In this document: piece by piece, positions 48,924 through 60,564 of the stretch
How positions within the stretch are numbered: position 1 is the stretch's first letter
Layout of the letters: each line of letters starts with the position of its first letter
Assembly: GCA_029194535.1 (NCBI GenBank)
Contig: JARFXR010000001.1
Location: 248,001-312,000 of the forward strand
Source of the DNA: Nitrospira sp.
GTDB lineage: Bacteria > Nitrospirota > Nitrospiria > Nitrospirales > Nitrospiraceae
Direction: 5' to 3'
Length of the DNA: 64,000 nucleotides
Translations under genes and position numbers: made by a program
The notes under the pieces: model-generated
What the model was told of the DNA's origin: nothing
Seen by the model: only the letters and a program-made list of their open reading frames with translations
Database searches by the model: none

Positions 48924-49322
48924 ATGATACGAATCAAACGTGTGTACAGTGAGCCGCGCGCGCGTGACGGCGTTCGCGTCTTGGTTGATCGCGTGTGGCC
49001 ACGGGGAATCACCAAAAAACGGGCTCAGATCGTCGAATGGTGGAGGGATGTCGCGCCGAGCACCTCGCTCCGCAAATGGTTCGGACATGAACCAGCCAGA
49101 TGGACTGAGTTTCGGAAGCGATACCAAGCGGAGTTGGGTCGGTCCGGAATGGTGGATGAGCTGCAAAAGCTTGCGCGCCTCTCACGCAAACGGACGATCA
49201 CACTTGTGTATGGCGCAGCCGATGAGGAGCACAACCAAGCCGTCGTCTTGAAAGAGGTCTTGGATAAGGTCGCCTACAAGAAGATCATCGCGAAGAGGCC
49301 GCGTGACAGGAGCGGCGGATGA
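48924..49322 (+). CDS. DUF488 (YeaO-like) protein
   Basis: A 132-residue protein: IRIKRVYSEPRARDGVRVLV, DRVWPRGITKKRAQIVEWW, DVAPSTSLRKWFGHEPARWT and RTITLVYGAADEEHNQAVVL. These are the conserved blocks of DUF488 proteins of unknown biochemical role. AGGAG precedes the ATG. The downstream Usp gene starts 1 bp after its stop, so the two are probably cotranscribed. Confidence 0.9.
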   Translation: MIRIKRVYSEPRARDGVRVLVDRVWPRGITKKRAQIVEWWRDVAPSTSLRKWFGHEPARWTEFRKRYQAELGRSGMVDELQKLARLSRKRTITLVYGAADEEHNQAVVLKEVLDKVAYKKIIAKRPRDRSGG

Positions 49323-49323
49323 G

Positions 49324-50226
49324 ATGGCGGCGATGCACGACGTAATAAAACGGCTGTTGTTCGCAACCGACTTTTCTGCCTGCGCCAGCCACGCCGAGGA
49401 GTACGCGGCGAAGCTAAGCTCGACTTGCGGAGCCTCGGTCGATGTCATCCACGTATCGGAAATCTACCCAGGGATCTACGCCGGAATACAGGACCATCGC
49501 GAGACGGACGGCATGCTGGCCGATACGGTCCGCCGCCTTCAACGATCGACGGTTCCGGTGACCGGTCATCAGTCGACCGGCATTCCCAGCGTGCAGATTT
49601 GCGCTGCGGCCGAGGCCTGGAACGCGGATGTCATCGTGATGGGCACCCATGGAAGAACCGGTCTCGGCCACATTCTATTGGGCAGTACTGCCGAACGCGT
49701 CGTGACCATGGCCCCCTGTCCCGTGTTGACGGTGCGAGCGGCGAGCGGATCCGAGGCGACGCCCGGTCATGGTCCGATCAGGTTCCAACACATCGTCATC
49801 CCGATTGATTTTTCCGAGTGCTCGGTGGGTGCCTTGGAGTACGGTATCCAGATGGCGAAGGTCTTCGGCGCATCCTTGACGCTCCTCCACGTCCTGGAAC
49901 CCGTGTTCTACGGCCATGATTTTACGCTGCCCCAGGAGTTGGGGGGAGGCCGGCTCGACGAACGACTCGACGCCCAATTCAAGACGTACGTGAGCACGAT
50001 CAGGTCGGCGGGCGTCTCGGCCCGTCAGGTGATTCGTGGCGGGGCGCCGGCCGATTCGATTCTCGAATTTGTTCGAGCGTCGCCTTGTGATCTCATCATC
50101 ATGGGGACGCATGGCCGGCGAGGGATTTCCCGCGCATTACAGGGCAGCGTCGCGGCAACCGTCTTGCGTCTCGCCCCCTGCCCCGTCCTCGCAGGAAAGA
50201 AGTTCCCTCGCTCGTTCGTGTCGTGA
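49324..50226 (+). CDS. Tandem universal stress protein (two UspA domains)
   Basis: A 300-residue protein with two Usp domains: residues about 6-143 (RLLFATDFSACASHAEEYAA ... GTHGRTGLGHILLGSTAERV) and about 160-295 (HIVIPIDFSECSVGALEYGI ... GTHGRRGISRALQGSVAATV). Both keep the G-x2-G-x9-G-S/T ATP-binding motif. Acts in the cytosol under stress. Start at ATG 49324 after AGGAGCGG. Confidence 0.93.
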   Translation: MAAMHDVIKRLLFATDFSACASHAEEYAAKLSSTCGASVDVIHVSEIYPGIYAGIQDHRETDGMLADTVRRLQRSTVPVTGHQSTGIPSVQICAAAEAWNADVIVMGTHGRTGLGHILLGSTAERVVTMAPCPVLTVRAASGSEATPGHGPIRFQHIVIPIDFSECSVGALEYGIQMAKVFGASLTLLHVLEPVFYGHDFTLPQELGGGRLDERLDAQFKTYVSTIRSAGVSARQVIRGGAPADSILEFVRASPCDLIIMGTHGRRGISRALQGSVAATVLRLAPCPVLAGKKFPRSFVS

Positions 50227-50319
50227 CCGGTTCACGTTGGATTCCTGGACCAGCCACCCTCAGCTGACGCCGCGCGGGAGTCGGAAAAGATTCCCAGTAC
50301 CTTCACAAGAGGTCAAGCT

Positions 50320-50646
50320 TTAGTCGTGAGCGGTGTATACGCCGACAACAAGGTCAAGGCTGGTTCCGAAGGTGTGGAAATCAAGACGACTCGGAAGGCC
50401 GGTGGCGCCGTCGATACTCACGGAGCGCGGGATCAATGGATGTGCGTCTTTGTCTACCACGTGGACAACGAGGCTGAACCTGCAAGAGACAGAACGTCGA
50501 TGACGGTTACAGAAATCTACCTTGGAGAGGTCACGAGGGATGACTTTCGAAAGAATCAACGTGGTGAGTTAGGCACTCGAACGGCGACCTTGCACAAGAG
50601 CGGGATTGAAAAACTGAGACAGAACTGGGTATACAAGCTGAATTAA
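50320..50646 (+). pseudogene. Restriction endonuclease C-terminal remnant (second R-M locus)
   Basis: From about 50320 the frame reads LVVSGVYADNKVKAGSEGVE, IKTTRKAGGAVDTHGARDQW and ends LRQNWVYKLN. It matches residues 94-200 of the nuclease at 38539 at roughly 85%, but the DNA differs at many third positions, so this is not a recent copy. The N-terminal half and catalytic PD (here QA) are missing; E-x-K remains. Could be translated from GTG 50326 but cannot be an active nuclease. Confidence 0.8.
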
Positions 50647-50647
50647 T

Positions 50648-50676
50648 ACAGTAAGACGTCTAGACGTCTTTGTCAA
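50648..50676 (-). promoter_or_regulatory. Orphan copy of the methyltransferase promoter/operator
   Basis: TTGACA (50676-50671), 17-bp spacer with AAGACGTCTAGACGTCTT (50670-50653) and TACTGT (50653-50648), identical to the 40303-40331 element apart from one base in the -10. It starts 1-2 bp after the stop codon of the nuclease remnant and points into it, as if the methyltransferase gene between them had been deleted. Confidence 0.7.
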
Positions 50677-50708
50677 CAGCATGACCGTTCGACAAGCCTG
50701 AGGAAGAC

Positions 50709-51176
50709 TTACTTTCGCTCTTTGATTGCTCGTTCGACCTCGCGGCCGGCTTCGCGGGCTTTAATGGAGTCGCGGCGGTCATACAGTTTCTTGCCCTTGG
50801 CCAGTCCCAGTTCCACTTTGGCGAAGCCGCGCTTGGTGAAATAGATCCGGAGGGGGATGAGCGTCAGCCCTTTCTGCTGGGTCTTGCCGAGCAGCTTGTT
50901 GATTTCCTTCCGGTGCAGGAGGAGCTTCCGCACCCTGACCGGATCATGGTTCATGATATTGCCGTGGCTGTAGGGACTGATGTGACAGTGGTGGAGGAAG
51001 ATTTCTCCGTCCCTCACGCTCGCATAACTGTCCTGGAGATTGACCTTGCCTTCCCGCAGAGACTTGACCTCCGTGCCCTGCAACTGGATTCCGGCTTCAA
51101 ACTTCTCTTCGATGAAATAATCGTGGAACGCCTTGCGGTTGGTCGCCACGGCCCGTTCCGTCTCTCGTTGTGCCAT
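50709..51176 (-). CDS. smpB: SsrA-binding protein SmpB
   Basis: A 155-residue protein that carries tmRNA to stalled ribosomes. Landmarks: [78 protein letters not shown] and the basic tail [20 protein letters not shown]. Start at ATG 51176 gives the usual MAQRE-type N-terminus; 13 upstream codons are rejected. tmRNA itself is not in the window. Confidence 0.96.
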   Translation of the reverse strand: MAQRETERAVATNRKAFHDYFIEEKFEAGIQLQGTEVKSLREGKVNLQDSYASVRDGEIFLHHCHISPYSHGNIMNHDPVRVRKLLLHRKEINKLLGKTQQKGLTLIPLRIYFTKRGFAKVELGLAKGKKLYDRRDSIKAREAGREVERAIKERK

Positions 51177-51231
51177 CCGTCGCTCAGCTTCCCGTCTTGA
51201 CCCAGCCGGCACCACGCCCTAAGATCCGACC

Positions 51232-51702
51232 ATGCGCGGCCCCGGACCAGTCGATGCCTTCGGAACCATCCTGTCCGGCCTGGCGAAGCGGCTCGGCCTG
51301 GAGTCGCGCCTGCTGGAATTGCGCCTTCAACGTGATTGGGTCCGGATCGTCGGCGAACCGATGGCGTCCCATACCTGGCCGGATCACATTCGCTTTAAGA
51401 AACTCCACCTCATCGTCCGCAACTCCGTCTGGATGCAGCAACTGACGTTTTTGAAGCCGGCGCTCCTGGCCAAACTCCATGAAGCGAACGCGACACTCAT
51501 CACGGACCTCGCGTTGCGCGTGGGCGAACTTCCTGCAAGCCGCAGCGGCACGGATCCTGCGCTGTCGGCCGCCCTGGTTCCGACGACCGAGGCGGCCCTG
51601 GTCGAGGCTTCGGCTCACGCATCGGCCATCCAGGACGAAGAACTCCGGCGCCGCCTCACGCAGGTGATGGCCGAGGCCCTGTCACGCGCCGGCCATCGTT
51701 AG
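51232..51702 (+). CDS. DUF721 protein (DciA-type helicase loader candidate)
   Basis: A 156-residue protein: IQ-like opening, then LESRLLELRLQRDWVRIVGE, PMASHTWPDHIRFKKLHLIV and NSVWMQQLTFLKPALLAKLH, the W...VG...A.HT.P...L.V.V....W...L pattern of DUF721. DUF721 includes DciA, which loads the DnaB helicase in most bacteria lacking DnaC. Position near dnaA, dnaN, gyrB and gyrA supports that. It faces the smpB gene divergently and overlaps the next gene's end by 4 bp. Confidence 0.82.
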   Translation: MRGPGPVDAFGTILSGLAKRLGLESRLLELRLQRDWVRIVGEPMASHTWPDHIRFKKLHLIVRNSVWMQQLTFLKPALLAKLHEANATLITDLALRVGELPASRSGTDPALSAALVPTTEAALVEASAHASAIQDEELRRRLTQVMAEALSRAGHR

Positions 51703-52271
51703 GATCCGGGCTGGAGCGCTTCCTTGAAGAGCCGACGAGAGTACGCGGCGGTTGCAGCCGAGTCCGGTCCGTCCACCAGCGGACCGATGCGCCCCTCCTC
51801 TTCCGATTCCGACAGTTGATAGAACCCGCGCATCGCTTTCCGAAATCCTTCGCGAACCTCCCGATCTCCTCCGCTCAGGTATTTGTGCAGAATCGGCGCT
51901 TCCGCCCAGGCGTCATGAGTGAAAATATAAATAGTGATTTGTCGGTATCGCCCCTTCGGATCGTCCGGCGTGGTGGGCCTGATCTTCATGGAACCGAAGT
52001 TTCTGGTTTCGCGCCCGACCTTCCGAAACCGCTCGATGAGCGTCTCGATTTCGGTGTCGCTCGTCCAAGCCGGCACGTGCACCGACACCGCGGTCCCCTC
52101 CTGCGATCCAATACTGTAGGGCGGAATCGATCGGTCCGGCCGGCTGAGGTACATCCCGCCCCAGATCAGGCCGAATGATCCGAAGAACACCGCGAGGGCC
52201 AGCTTGACGACGGTATCGAGCGGTTTCTTCCGTGGGGCAGGGGGCTGGGCCTGGATCGTGGTGTTGTTCAT
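51699..52271 (-). CDS. Membrane-anchored hypothetical protein
   Basis: A 190-residue protein with one membrane helix near the N-terminus (VVKLALAVFFGSFGLIWGGM) and a soluble C-terminal part (VPAWTSDTEIETLIERFRKV, RYRQITIYIFTHDAWAEAPI) whose strand-helix pattern is compact. Likely outside the cytosol. Family not recognised. 39 bp downstream of gyrA and probably read with it. Confidence 0.65.
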   Translation of the reverse strand: MNNTTIQAQPPAPRKKPLDTVVKLALAVFFGSFGLIWGGMYLSRPDRSIPPYSIGSQEGTAVSVHVPAWTSDTEIETLIERFRKVGRETRNFGSMKIRPTTPDDPKGRYRQITIYIFTHDAWAEAPILHKYLSGGDREVREGFRKAMRGFYQLSESEEEGRIGPLVDGPDSAATAAYSRRLFKEALQPGS

Positions 52272-52310
52272 GAGCGGGGCGAGCGGCCACGAGGGCGGGC
52301 GGAGCGGGCG

Positions 52311-54791
52311 TTATTGACCGGCGACGCCTTCAGCGGGATTTTGCTCTTCCCGCTCACCGCTTTCAGCGAGCCGGGCCACCGCCACGACACGGTCCTCCTC
52401 ACCCTCGAGGTCGAGAATCCGGACGCCTTGCGTGTTGCGACCGATCTCACGAATGTCATCCACTTTACACCGAAGCACCTTGCCTTGTGCGGCCATCAGC
52501 ATGATCTCATCGCCATCGCGCACTTGGAGAAACCCGACGGCCAATCCGTTCCGTTCGGTCGTCTTCACGCTGATGATTCCCTTACCGCCGCGGCCCTGGA
52601 CACGATATTCCGTGACCGGCGTCCGCTTGCCGTAGCCTTCCTCCGTCACGGTCAGGATGGCGGTCGTCGAGTCGGGGGTGATCGTCTCCATCCCGATCAC
52701 CTCGTTGCCTTCTTCGAGCGTGATGCCCTTCACCCCGTAGGCGGTCCGTCCCATCGGCCGGACCTCGTCCTCTTTGAAGCGGATGGTGATGCCCTGTTTC
52801 GTGCCCAGCAGAATCTCCCGTTGGCCGTCCGTGATGTGGACACCGATGAGCTTGTCGCCCTCTTCCAGTCCCAGCGCGATGATGCCGCCCTGGCGTGGAT
52901 TGCTGTAGGCTGACAGCTCGGTCTTCTTGATGATCCCCCGCTTCGTGGCCATGACCACGAAGCGGTCGTCACGGTATTCCTTGACGGGCAGCGTGGCCGT
53001 CACCTTTTCGCTTCCCGAGAGGGCCAGCAGATTGACCAGCGCCTTGCCTTTGGCCGCGCGGCTCGCCTCGGGGATCTCGTGCACCTTCAGCCAGTAGACT
53101 TTTCCGGCATCCGTGAAAAACAGCAACGCGTCGTGGGTCGAGGCCGTAAAGAGCGTCTCGACGAAATCCTCGTCCTTGATGCCCATCCCGATCTTGCCCT
53201 TTCCCCCGCGGCGCTGGGCCCGATAGAGCGACGCAGCGTTGCGCTTGATGTAGCCGGCGTGGGAAATCGTGACGACGACCTCCTCTTCGGCGATCAGATC
53301 CTCGACGCTGATCTCGGCCTCTTCCTTGACGATTTGCGTCCTCCGCTCGTCGCGATAGGTCTCGTAGATCCGCGTCAGCTCGTCCTTGATGATCTTGCGC
53401 ACCAGAGCCTCGCTGCCGAGGACCGACTTGAGATACTCGATCTGCTTCAACACCTCCGCGTATTCTTCGATCAGCTTGGTACGCTCCAGTTGCGTCAGCC
53501 GCTGGAGCCGCATGTCCAAGATGGCGTTCGCCTGAATCTCGCTCAGGGCGAACTGTCGCACCAGGCCGGCCCTGGCCTCATCCGGCGATTGAGCCCGCCG
53601 GATCAAGGCGATCACGGCATCGAGGTTATCGAGCGCGATCTTCAGGCCCTCCAGAATATGCGCCCGCTCCTCGGCTTTCCGCAGCTCGAAGGACGTCCGC
53701 CGCACCACCACTTCGCGGCGATGCTCGATGAAGTGGTGAAGGATCTGCTTGAGGTTCAGCACCTCCGGACGGTTGTTCACCAGCGCCAACATGATCACGC
53801 CGAACGTCGTTTCAAGCTGCGTGTGCTTGTAGAGATTATTCAGGACGACCAACGGGATTTCCGCCCGCTTGAGTTCGATGACGATGCGGACGCCCTCCCG
53901 CGCCGAGGATTCGTCGCGCAAATCGGAAATGCCCTTGATCCGGTCGTCCTGGATCAGCTCCGCAATTTTCTCGATCAGCTTCGCCTTGTTCACTTGGAAC
54001 GGAATCTCCGTCACGATGAGCCGCTCACGGTCCGTGCGCTGCTCCGATTCCACGACGACCTTCGCCCTCAGCTTCAGCAGGCCGCGCCCGGTCTCGTAGG
54101 CGTCCTTGATGCCGCTCATGCCGTAAATGAATCCGGCGGTGGGAAAATCCGGTCCGGGGATCTTCTTCATCAATTGCGCCACGGTCACGTCGGGATTCTC
54201 CAGCAGCAGCAACAGCCCTTCCACCACCTCGCCCAGATTGTGCGTCGGGATGTTCGTCGCATAGCCGACGGCGATGCCGCCCGCTCCGTTGATGAGGAGA
54301 TTGGGAACTTTCGTGGGAAGGACGAGGGGCTCCACGCGGGACTCATCGTAGTTCGGACCGAAATCCACCGTTTCCTTGTCGATGTCGGCCAAGAGTTCCT
54401 CGGCCAACCTCGTCATGCGGGCTTCGGTGTACCGCATGGCGGCAGGAGAATCACCGTCCATCGATCCGTAGTTGCCCTGGCCGTCCACCAGCGGATAGCG
54501 CATGTTGAAATCCTGCGCCATGCGCACCAGGGTGTCGTAGATCGCCGAATCGCCATGCGGATGATAGTTGCCCATGATCTCGCCGACGATCTTGGCCGAC
54601 TTGCGGTAGGCCCGATTGTGGACCAGGCCCATCTCGTTCATGCCGAAGAGGATGCGGCGATGCACGGGCTTCAAGCCGTCGCGGACGTCGGGGAGGGCGC
54701 GTCCCACGATCACGCTCATGGCGTAATCCAGATAGGACGACCGCATCTCGTCTTCGATCGCGATCTGGCCTAGGCGTTCATCCGGCGGCAT
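52311..54791 (-). CDS. gyrA: DNA gyrase subunit A
   Basis: 826 residues. Catalytic Tyr in SPAAMRYTEARMTRLAEEL; quinolone region HPHGDSAIYDTLVRMAQDF with Ser and Asp at the positions of E. coli 83 and 87, so no classic resistance change. GyrA box QRRGGKG in SLYRAQRRGGKGKIGM identifies gyrase rather than topoisomerase IV. Six C-terminal beta-pinwheel repeats. It introduces negative supercoils with GyrB. A 162-bp gap without features separates it from gyrB. Confidence 0.98.
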   Translation of the reverse strand: MPPDERLGQIAIEDEMRSSYLDYAMSVIVGRALPDVRDGLKPVHRRILFGMNEMGLVHNRAYRKSAKIVGEIMGNYHPHGDSAIYDTLVRMAQDFNMRYPLVDGQGNYGSMDGDSPAAMRYTEARMTRLAEELLADIDKETVDFGPNYDESRVEPLVLPTKVPNLLINGAGGIAVGYATNIPTHNLGEVVEGLLLLLENPDVTVAQLMKKIPGPDFPTAGFIYGMSGIKDAYETGRGLLKLRAKVVVESEQRTDRERLIVTEIPFQVNKAKLIEKIAELIQDDRIKGISDLRDESSAREGVRIVIELKRAEIPLVVLNNLYKHTQLETTFGVIMLALVNNRPEVLNLKQILHHFIEHRREVVVRRTSFELRKAEERAHILEGLKIALDNLDAVIALIRRAQSPDEARAGLVRQFALSEIQANAILDMRLQRLTQLERTKLIEEYAEVLKQIEYLKSVLGSEALVRKIIKDELTRIYETYRDERRTQIVKEEAEISVEDLIAEEEVVVTISHAGYIKRNAASLYRAQRRGGKGKIGMGIKDEDFVETLFTASTHDALLFFTDAGKVYWLKVHEIPEASRAAKGKALVNLLALSGSEKVTATLPVKEYRDDRFVVMATKRGIIKKTELSAYSNPRQGGIIALGLEEGDKLIGVHITDGQREILLGTKQGITIRFKEDEVRPMGRTAYGVKGITLEEGNEVIGMETITPDSTTAILTVTEEGYGKRTPVTEYRVQGRGGKGIISVKTTERNGLAVGFLQVRDGDEIMLMAAQGKVLRCKVDDIREIGRNTQGVRILDLEGEEDRVVAVARLAESGEREEQNPAEGVAGQ

Positions 54792-54953
54792 CTTTGGCTT
54801 CCATTCCTATTTTCCTATTTCATTCTTCCCGCAACCCAATGGATGTAGCGCGGGTGGCGGCGGACGGGCGCCCCGACACGCGCAGCGGAAGGGACCCACT
54901 GGGGGATGGGTGGAGCGAGCATGTCGGGGCTGTCCACCGACAGGACCCGCCCG

Positions 54954-57467
<2,514 letters not shown>

Positions 57468-57497
57468 TCAGCGCGCCCTGCATCACGCGCGCCGGAT

Positions 57498-58625
57498 TCA
57501 GATCTTGATCGGCATCACGACGCACCTGAATCCGGGACTTTCCGCTTCTTGAATGAGGCAGGGACTCAACGGATTGTCCATTTGGAGCGAGAGGGTCTCG
57601 CCGTCCATGACTCCGAGCACGTCGAGCAGATACCGTGCGTTGAATCCGGTATTCAGCGCCTCTCCTTCGTACCGCGCCGGCAGATCTTCCGCCGCCTCCC
57701 CGTAGTCGGGACTGCTGGAGAACAACGAAAGCCGGCCCGGTGCAAACGACAATTTGACCGCGTTGGCTTTGTCCCTGGACAGCACGGACACGCGGCGCAA
57801 CCCGCTCTCCAACTCCAGCCGAGCGACGTTGATGCGCCTGTTGCTTTCTTTGGGAATCACCTGCTGATAGTTCGGATAGTTGCCCTCCATGAGGCGCGAG
57901 GTCAGCAACAGCCCGCTCTTCCGGAAAATCATGAGGTTTTTCGTGAACCCGATCAGCGGTTCGCCGTCACCGCCTTCTTCCAACAGGCGTCGCATTTCAT
58001 GGGCCGCCTTCTTCGGGATGATGGCCTTGATCTCCTGCGGCACGCCCTTCCCTTCCGGCTTTCCCAAGTCCTGTTCCGCCACGGCGAGCCGGTGGCCGTC
58101 GGTCCCGACCAAGCGGAGCGTCGTTTTCCGGTCGGCGGAGATCAACATGACGAGCAACCCGTTCAGGATGTAGCGGGCGTCGTTGTCTCCCGCGGCAAAG
58201 AGGGTTTTCCGGATCAGCTCCAGCAGACCGGCCCCGGACAGGGGAATGAGGCCCTCGCGTTCGATGGTCGGCAGGGCCGGGTAATCCGCGCTGGGCAATC
58301 CCACGATCTTGAACTGGCTCTTCCCGGCCTGGATGTTCGTCCAGTTGTTCTCCGCGCTGGTGATCTCAATGTCGCCCGAGGGCAACTCCTTGATGATCTC
58401 GTAGAGCTTCCGGGCAGAGAGGGTAATGCCGCCGGTATTCTGGACCGTCGCCTTGTAAAAGCCGCGCATGCCGATCTCGAGATCCGTGGCGATGATTTCC
58501 ACTCCCTCCTGTTTGGCTTCCAGGAGAATGTTCGACAGGATCGGCATGGTGTTGCGCTTTTCGACGACCCCCTGGACACGTTGCAGGCCCGTCAGCAGTT
58601 CGTCGCGTCCGATGCGTACCTTCAT
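57498..58625 (-). CDS. dnaN: DNA polymerase III sliding clamp (beta subunit)
   Basis: 375 residues with three domains of the ring clamp: MKVRIGRDELLTGLQRVQGV, a middle with LSGAGLLELIRKTLFAAGDN and the C-terminal ARYLLDVLGVMDGETLSLQM, then LIQEAESPGFRCVVMPIKI, the usual ending. Peptide-binding pocket residues of the C-terminus (MPI) are kept. 24 bp after dnaA. No recF follows: gyrB comes next. Confidence 0.97.
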   Translation of the reverse strand: MKVRIGRDELLTGLQRVQGVVEKRNTMPILSNILLEAKQEGVEIIATDLEIGMRGFYKATVQNTGGITLSARKLYEIIKELPSGDIEITSAENNWTNIQAGKSQFKIVGLPSADYPALPTIEREGLIPLSGAGLLELIRKTLFAAGDNDARYILNGLLVMLISADRKTTLRLVGTDGHRLAVAEQDLGKPEGKGVPQEIKAIIPKKAAHEMRRLLEEGGDGEPLIGFTKNLMIFRKSGLLLTSRLMEGNYPNYQQVIPKESNRRINVARLELESGLRRVSVLSRDKANAVKLSFAPGRLSLFSSSPDYGEAAEDLPARYEGEALNTGFNARYLLDVLGVMDGETLSLQMDNPLSPCLIQEAESPGFRCVVMPIKI

Positions 58626-58649
58626 GGTCCCCTTCTCCCCGAGCGGCCG

Positions 58650-59993
58650 TCAGCCGCGCAGGATCTTGTCCCTGAGTCCATCCAGCGTCGCCTGCAGCGC
58701 GCTGTCGCTATCCCGCGCCTTGCCGATCTGTCGGCAAGCGTGAATGATCGTCGTGTGGTCCTTGCCTCCGAAATGCCGCCCGATTTCCGGATATGACGCG
58801 TCGGTCAGCTCCCGACAGAGGTACATGGCGATCTGTCTCGGATGGACCAGGGTCTTGCTCCGGCGCCGGGACTTCAGATCCGCGATTCTCACGTGAAACC
58901 ACGTGCTCACGACCTCCTGGATATCCTCCAGGGCCACGATCTTCTTCTTGTCGCCGATGAGGTCTCTCAGGACGTTTCTGGCCATGTCCAACGTAATGAC
59001 TTGCCCCGTCAGCGACGCATAGGCGCCCAACCGGACCAAGGAGCCTTCCAATTCCCTGATGTTGCTTTTCATCGTGGTCGAGAGGAACTGGATCACGTCC
59101 TCCGGCAGCGTGACGCCTTCATCTTCTGATTTCTTGCGCAAAATGGCGATTCGTGTTTCGACGTCCGGCGGCTGGAGATCGGCGATCAGTCCCCACTCGA
59201 AGCGCGACCGCAACCGCTCCTCGATATCGGGCATGTCTTTCGGAAAACGATCGCTGGAGAGGACGATCTGCTTGTGCGCCTCGTAGAGGGAGTTGAAGGT
59301 GTGGAAGAATTCTTCCTGCGTCCGTTCTTTCCCGGTCAGAAATTGGATGTCGTCGATCATCAACATGTCGATGTGTCGGTACCGCTTCCGCAGGTCCATC
59401 ATCTTGTCGTAGCGGATCGAGTTGATGACCTCGTTCGTAAACTGCTCGGTCGTCAGGTACGCGATCCGCAAATCCGTCAGTTCCGCGACGTGATTGCCGA
59501 TGGCATTGAGCAGGTGAGTCTTGCCGAGGCCGACCCCTCCGTAGATGAACAACGGATTATAGGCCTTGGCCGGCTGCTCGGCCACCGCCATGCAGGCGGC
59601 ATGGGCGAATTGATTTCCGGCGCCGACGACGAAGTTCTTGAACGTATACTTCGGATTCAGCTGGATACCGCGCTTCGGTTTGGCCCCTGCAACGGCTCTG
59701 GCTGCCTGATCGATCACGGTGGAGTCCAGGTGCTTGGCCGGCAGACGGTTGAAGACCACGAACGACACGGCCGTTTCCCCGCCGCCGCGGGCCGTCGAGA
59801 CGGCCTCCTCCAGAAGCGGTCCGTAATGCTGACTCAGCCAGTCACCGAAGAACTTGTTCGGCACCGCAATCTGAGCCGTACTGTCCTCGATCCGTTCGAG
59901 GTGAACCGGCGTAAACCATGTGTCGTACACCTGTTTTGGGACTTTTCCCTGGATATAGGCCAGGGCCTCTTGCCACACCGATGCGACAGTCAT
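58650..59993 (-). CDS. dnaA: Chromosomal replication initiator DnaA
   Basis: 447 residues. Domain I (VWQEALAYIQGKVPKQVYDT), a linker, AAA+ domain with Walker A YGGVGLGKTHLLNAIG and Walker B IDMLMIDDIQFLTGKER, arginine finger ERLRSRFEWG, and domain IV with the box-binding signature HFGGKDHTTIIHACRQIGKA. The frame is open from ATG 60014, but ATG 59993 has an AGGG site and gives the normal N-terminus MTVASVWQ. Two DnaA boxes lie in the leader, indicating autoregulation. Confidence 0.97.
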   Translation of the reverse strand: MTVASVWQEALAYIQGKVPKQVYDTWFTPVHLERIEDSTAQIAVPNKFFGDWLSQHYGPLLEEAVSTARGGGETAVSFVVFNRLPAKHLDSTVIDQAARAVAGAKPKRGIQLNPKYTFKNFVVGAGNQFAHAACMAVAEQPAKAYNPLFIYGGVGLGKTHLLNAIGNHVAELTDLRIAYLTTEQFTNEVINSIRYDKMMDLRKRYRHIDMLMIDDIQFLTGKERTQEEFFHTFNSLYEAHKQIVLSSDRFPKDMPDIEERLRSRFEWGLIADLQPPDVETRIAILRKKSEDEGVTLPEDVIQFLSTTMKSNIRELEGSLVRLGAYASLTGQVITLDMARNVLRDLIGDKKKIVALEDIQEVVSTWFHVRIADLKSRRRSKTLVHPRQIAMYLCRELTDASYPEIGRHFGGKDHTTIIHACRQIGKARDSDSALQATLDGLRDKILRG

Positions 59994-60022
59994 AATCCCT
60001 GCAATATCACCCATACACAGGC

Positions 60023-60042
60023 TTATTCACACCTGTGGATAA
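60023..60042. promoter_or_regulatory. Two DnaA boxes in the dnaA leader
   Basis: TTATTCACA (60023-60031) and TGTGGATAA (60034-60042, reverse of TTATCCACA) face each other with a 2-bp gap. The first fits TTATNCACA and the second is the perfect box. They can serve autoregulation and as part of oriC. Confidence 0.75.
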
Positions 60043-60241
60043 CTGTACATTGTACTCCCTCATCCGGCCGCCCCACACACACTGGGTCTCCGGTCCCCGG
60101 ATGAGAGATCACCACCCCGACACGTGATTCAGCGGTTGCTGACTCTGCACTCACCGTCAACCCAGAGTCAATCCCCAACTTCATCACCAGGGTCCCTCGG
60201 CGAACTTTCGTGGTCACCTCGACACTTATGTCCTTCCCTCC

Positions 60242-60280
60242 TTCTCCACAGGACCTATTCCTACTCCGACTCCGACGACG
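60242..60280 (+). other. Probable oriC unwinding module in the 60015-60324 gap
   Basis: The 310-bp gap before dnaA has no gene. At 60242-60250 TTCTCCACA (one mismatch to the DnaA box) is followed by a short GC-rich GGAC and then triplets CTA TTC CTA CTC CGA CTC CGA CGA CGA ahead of the AT-richer GAATTTCTTTCTCC. Box, GC-rich spacer and CTA-type triplets in this order match the basal unwinding system with DnaA-trios. Together with the two boxes at 60023-60042 this is the best oriC candidate in the window. Confidence 0.5.
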
Positions 60281-60324
60281 AATTTCTTTCTCCTGAGAGA
60301 CGCTCGGAAGTAAGAGCACTGTTT

Positions 60325-60564
60325 CTAGATCACCATCACTCGCTCGCTGTCGAATATCTTCTCCACCAATTCGTCGTAAGTGAGCGTCCCTTCGTCCCCC
60401 GCGCGATCCTGCTTGAGGCTAAACACAGTCCCATGTGGCACGGACATGACAGACGATGTAGCCGCTTCCAGAAGCACCACATCGGCGGGGGCGTCGGAAG
60501 GTCGGAACAGAGTGTCCGGAATCTGATCCGGCGGTCGTCGAAGAAGATAGAGAAATGAGTTCAT
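60325..60564 (-). CDS. DsrH/TusB-like protein
   Basis: A 79-residue protein: FLYLLRRPPDQIPDTLFRPS, DAPADVVLLEAATSSVM and DELVEKIFDSERVMVI. The LLRRPP opening and the ADVVLLxxA strand suit DsrH/TusB, a small partner in sulfur-relay hexamers; a Cys is absent, so sulfur transfer through this subunit is doubtful. ATG overlaps the preceding gene stop (ATGA at 60561-60564). Confidence 0.7.
   Translation of the reverse strand: MNSFLYLLRRPPDQIPDTLFRPSDAPADVVLLEAATSSVMSVPHGTVFSLKQDRAGDEGTLTYDELVEKIFDSERVMVI

Noticed and set aside
60023-60319. 98-codon minus-strand frame upstream of dnaA
   Set aside because: Serine/arginine-rich with no motif and no ribosome site; it covers the DnaA boxes and the probable origin.
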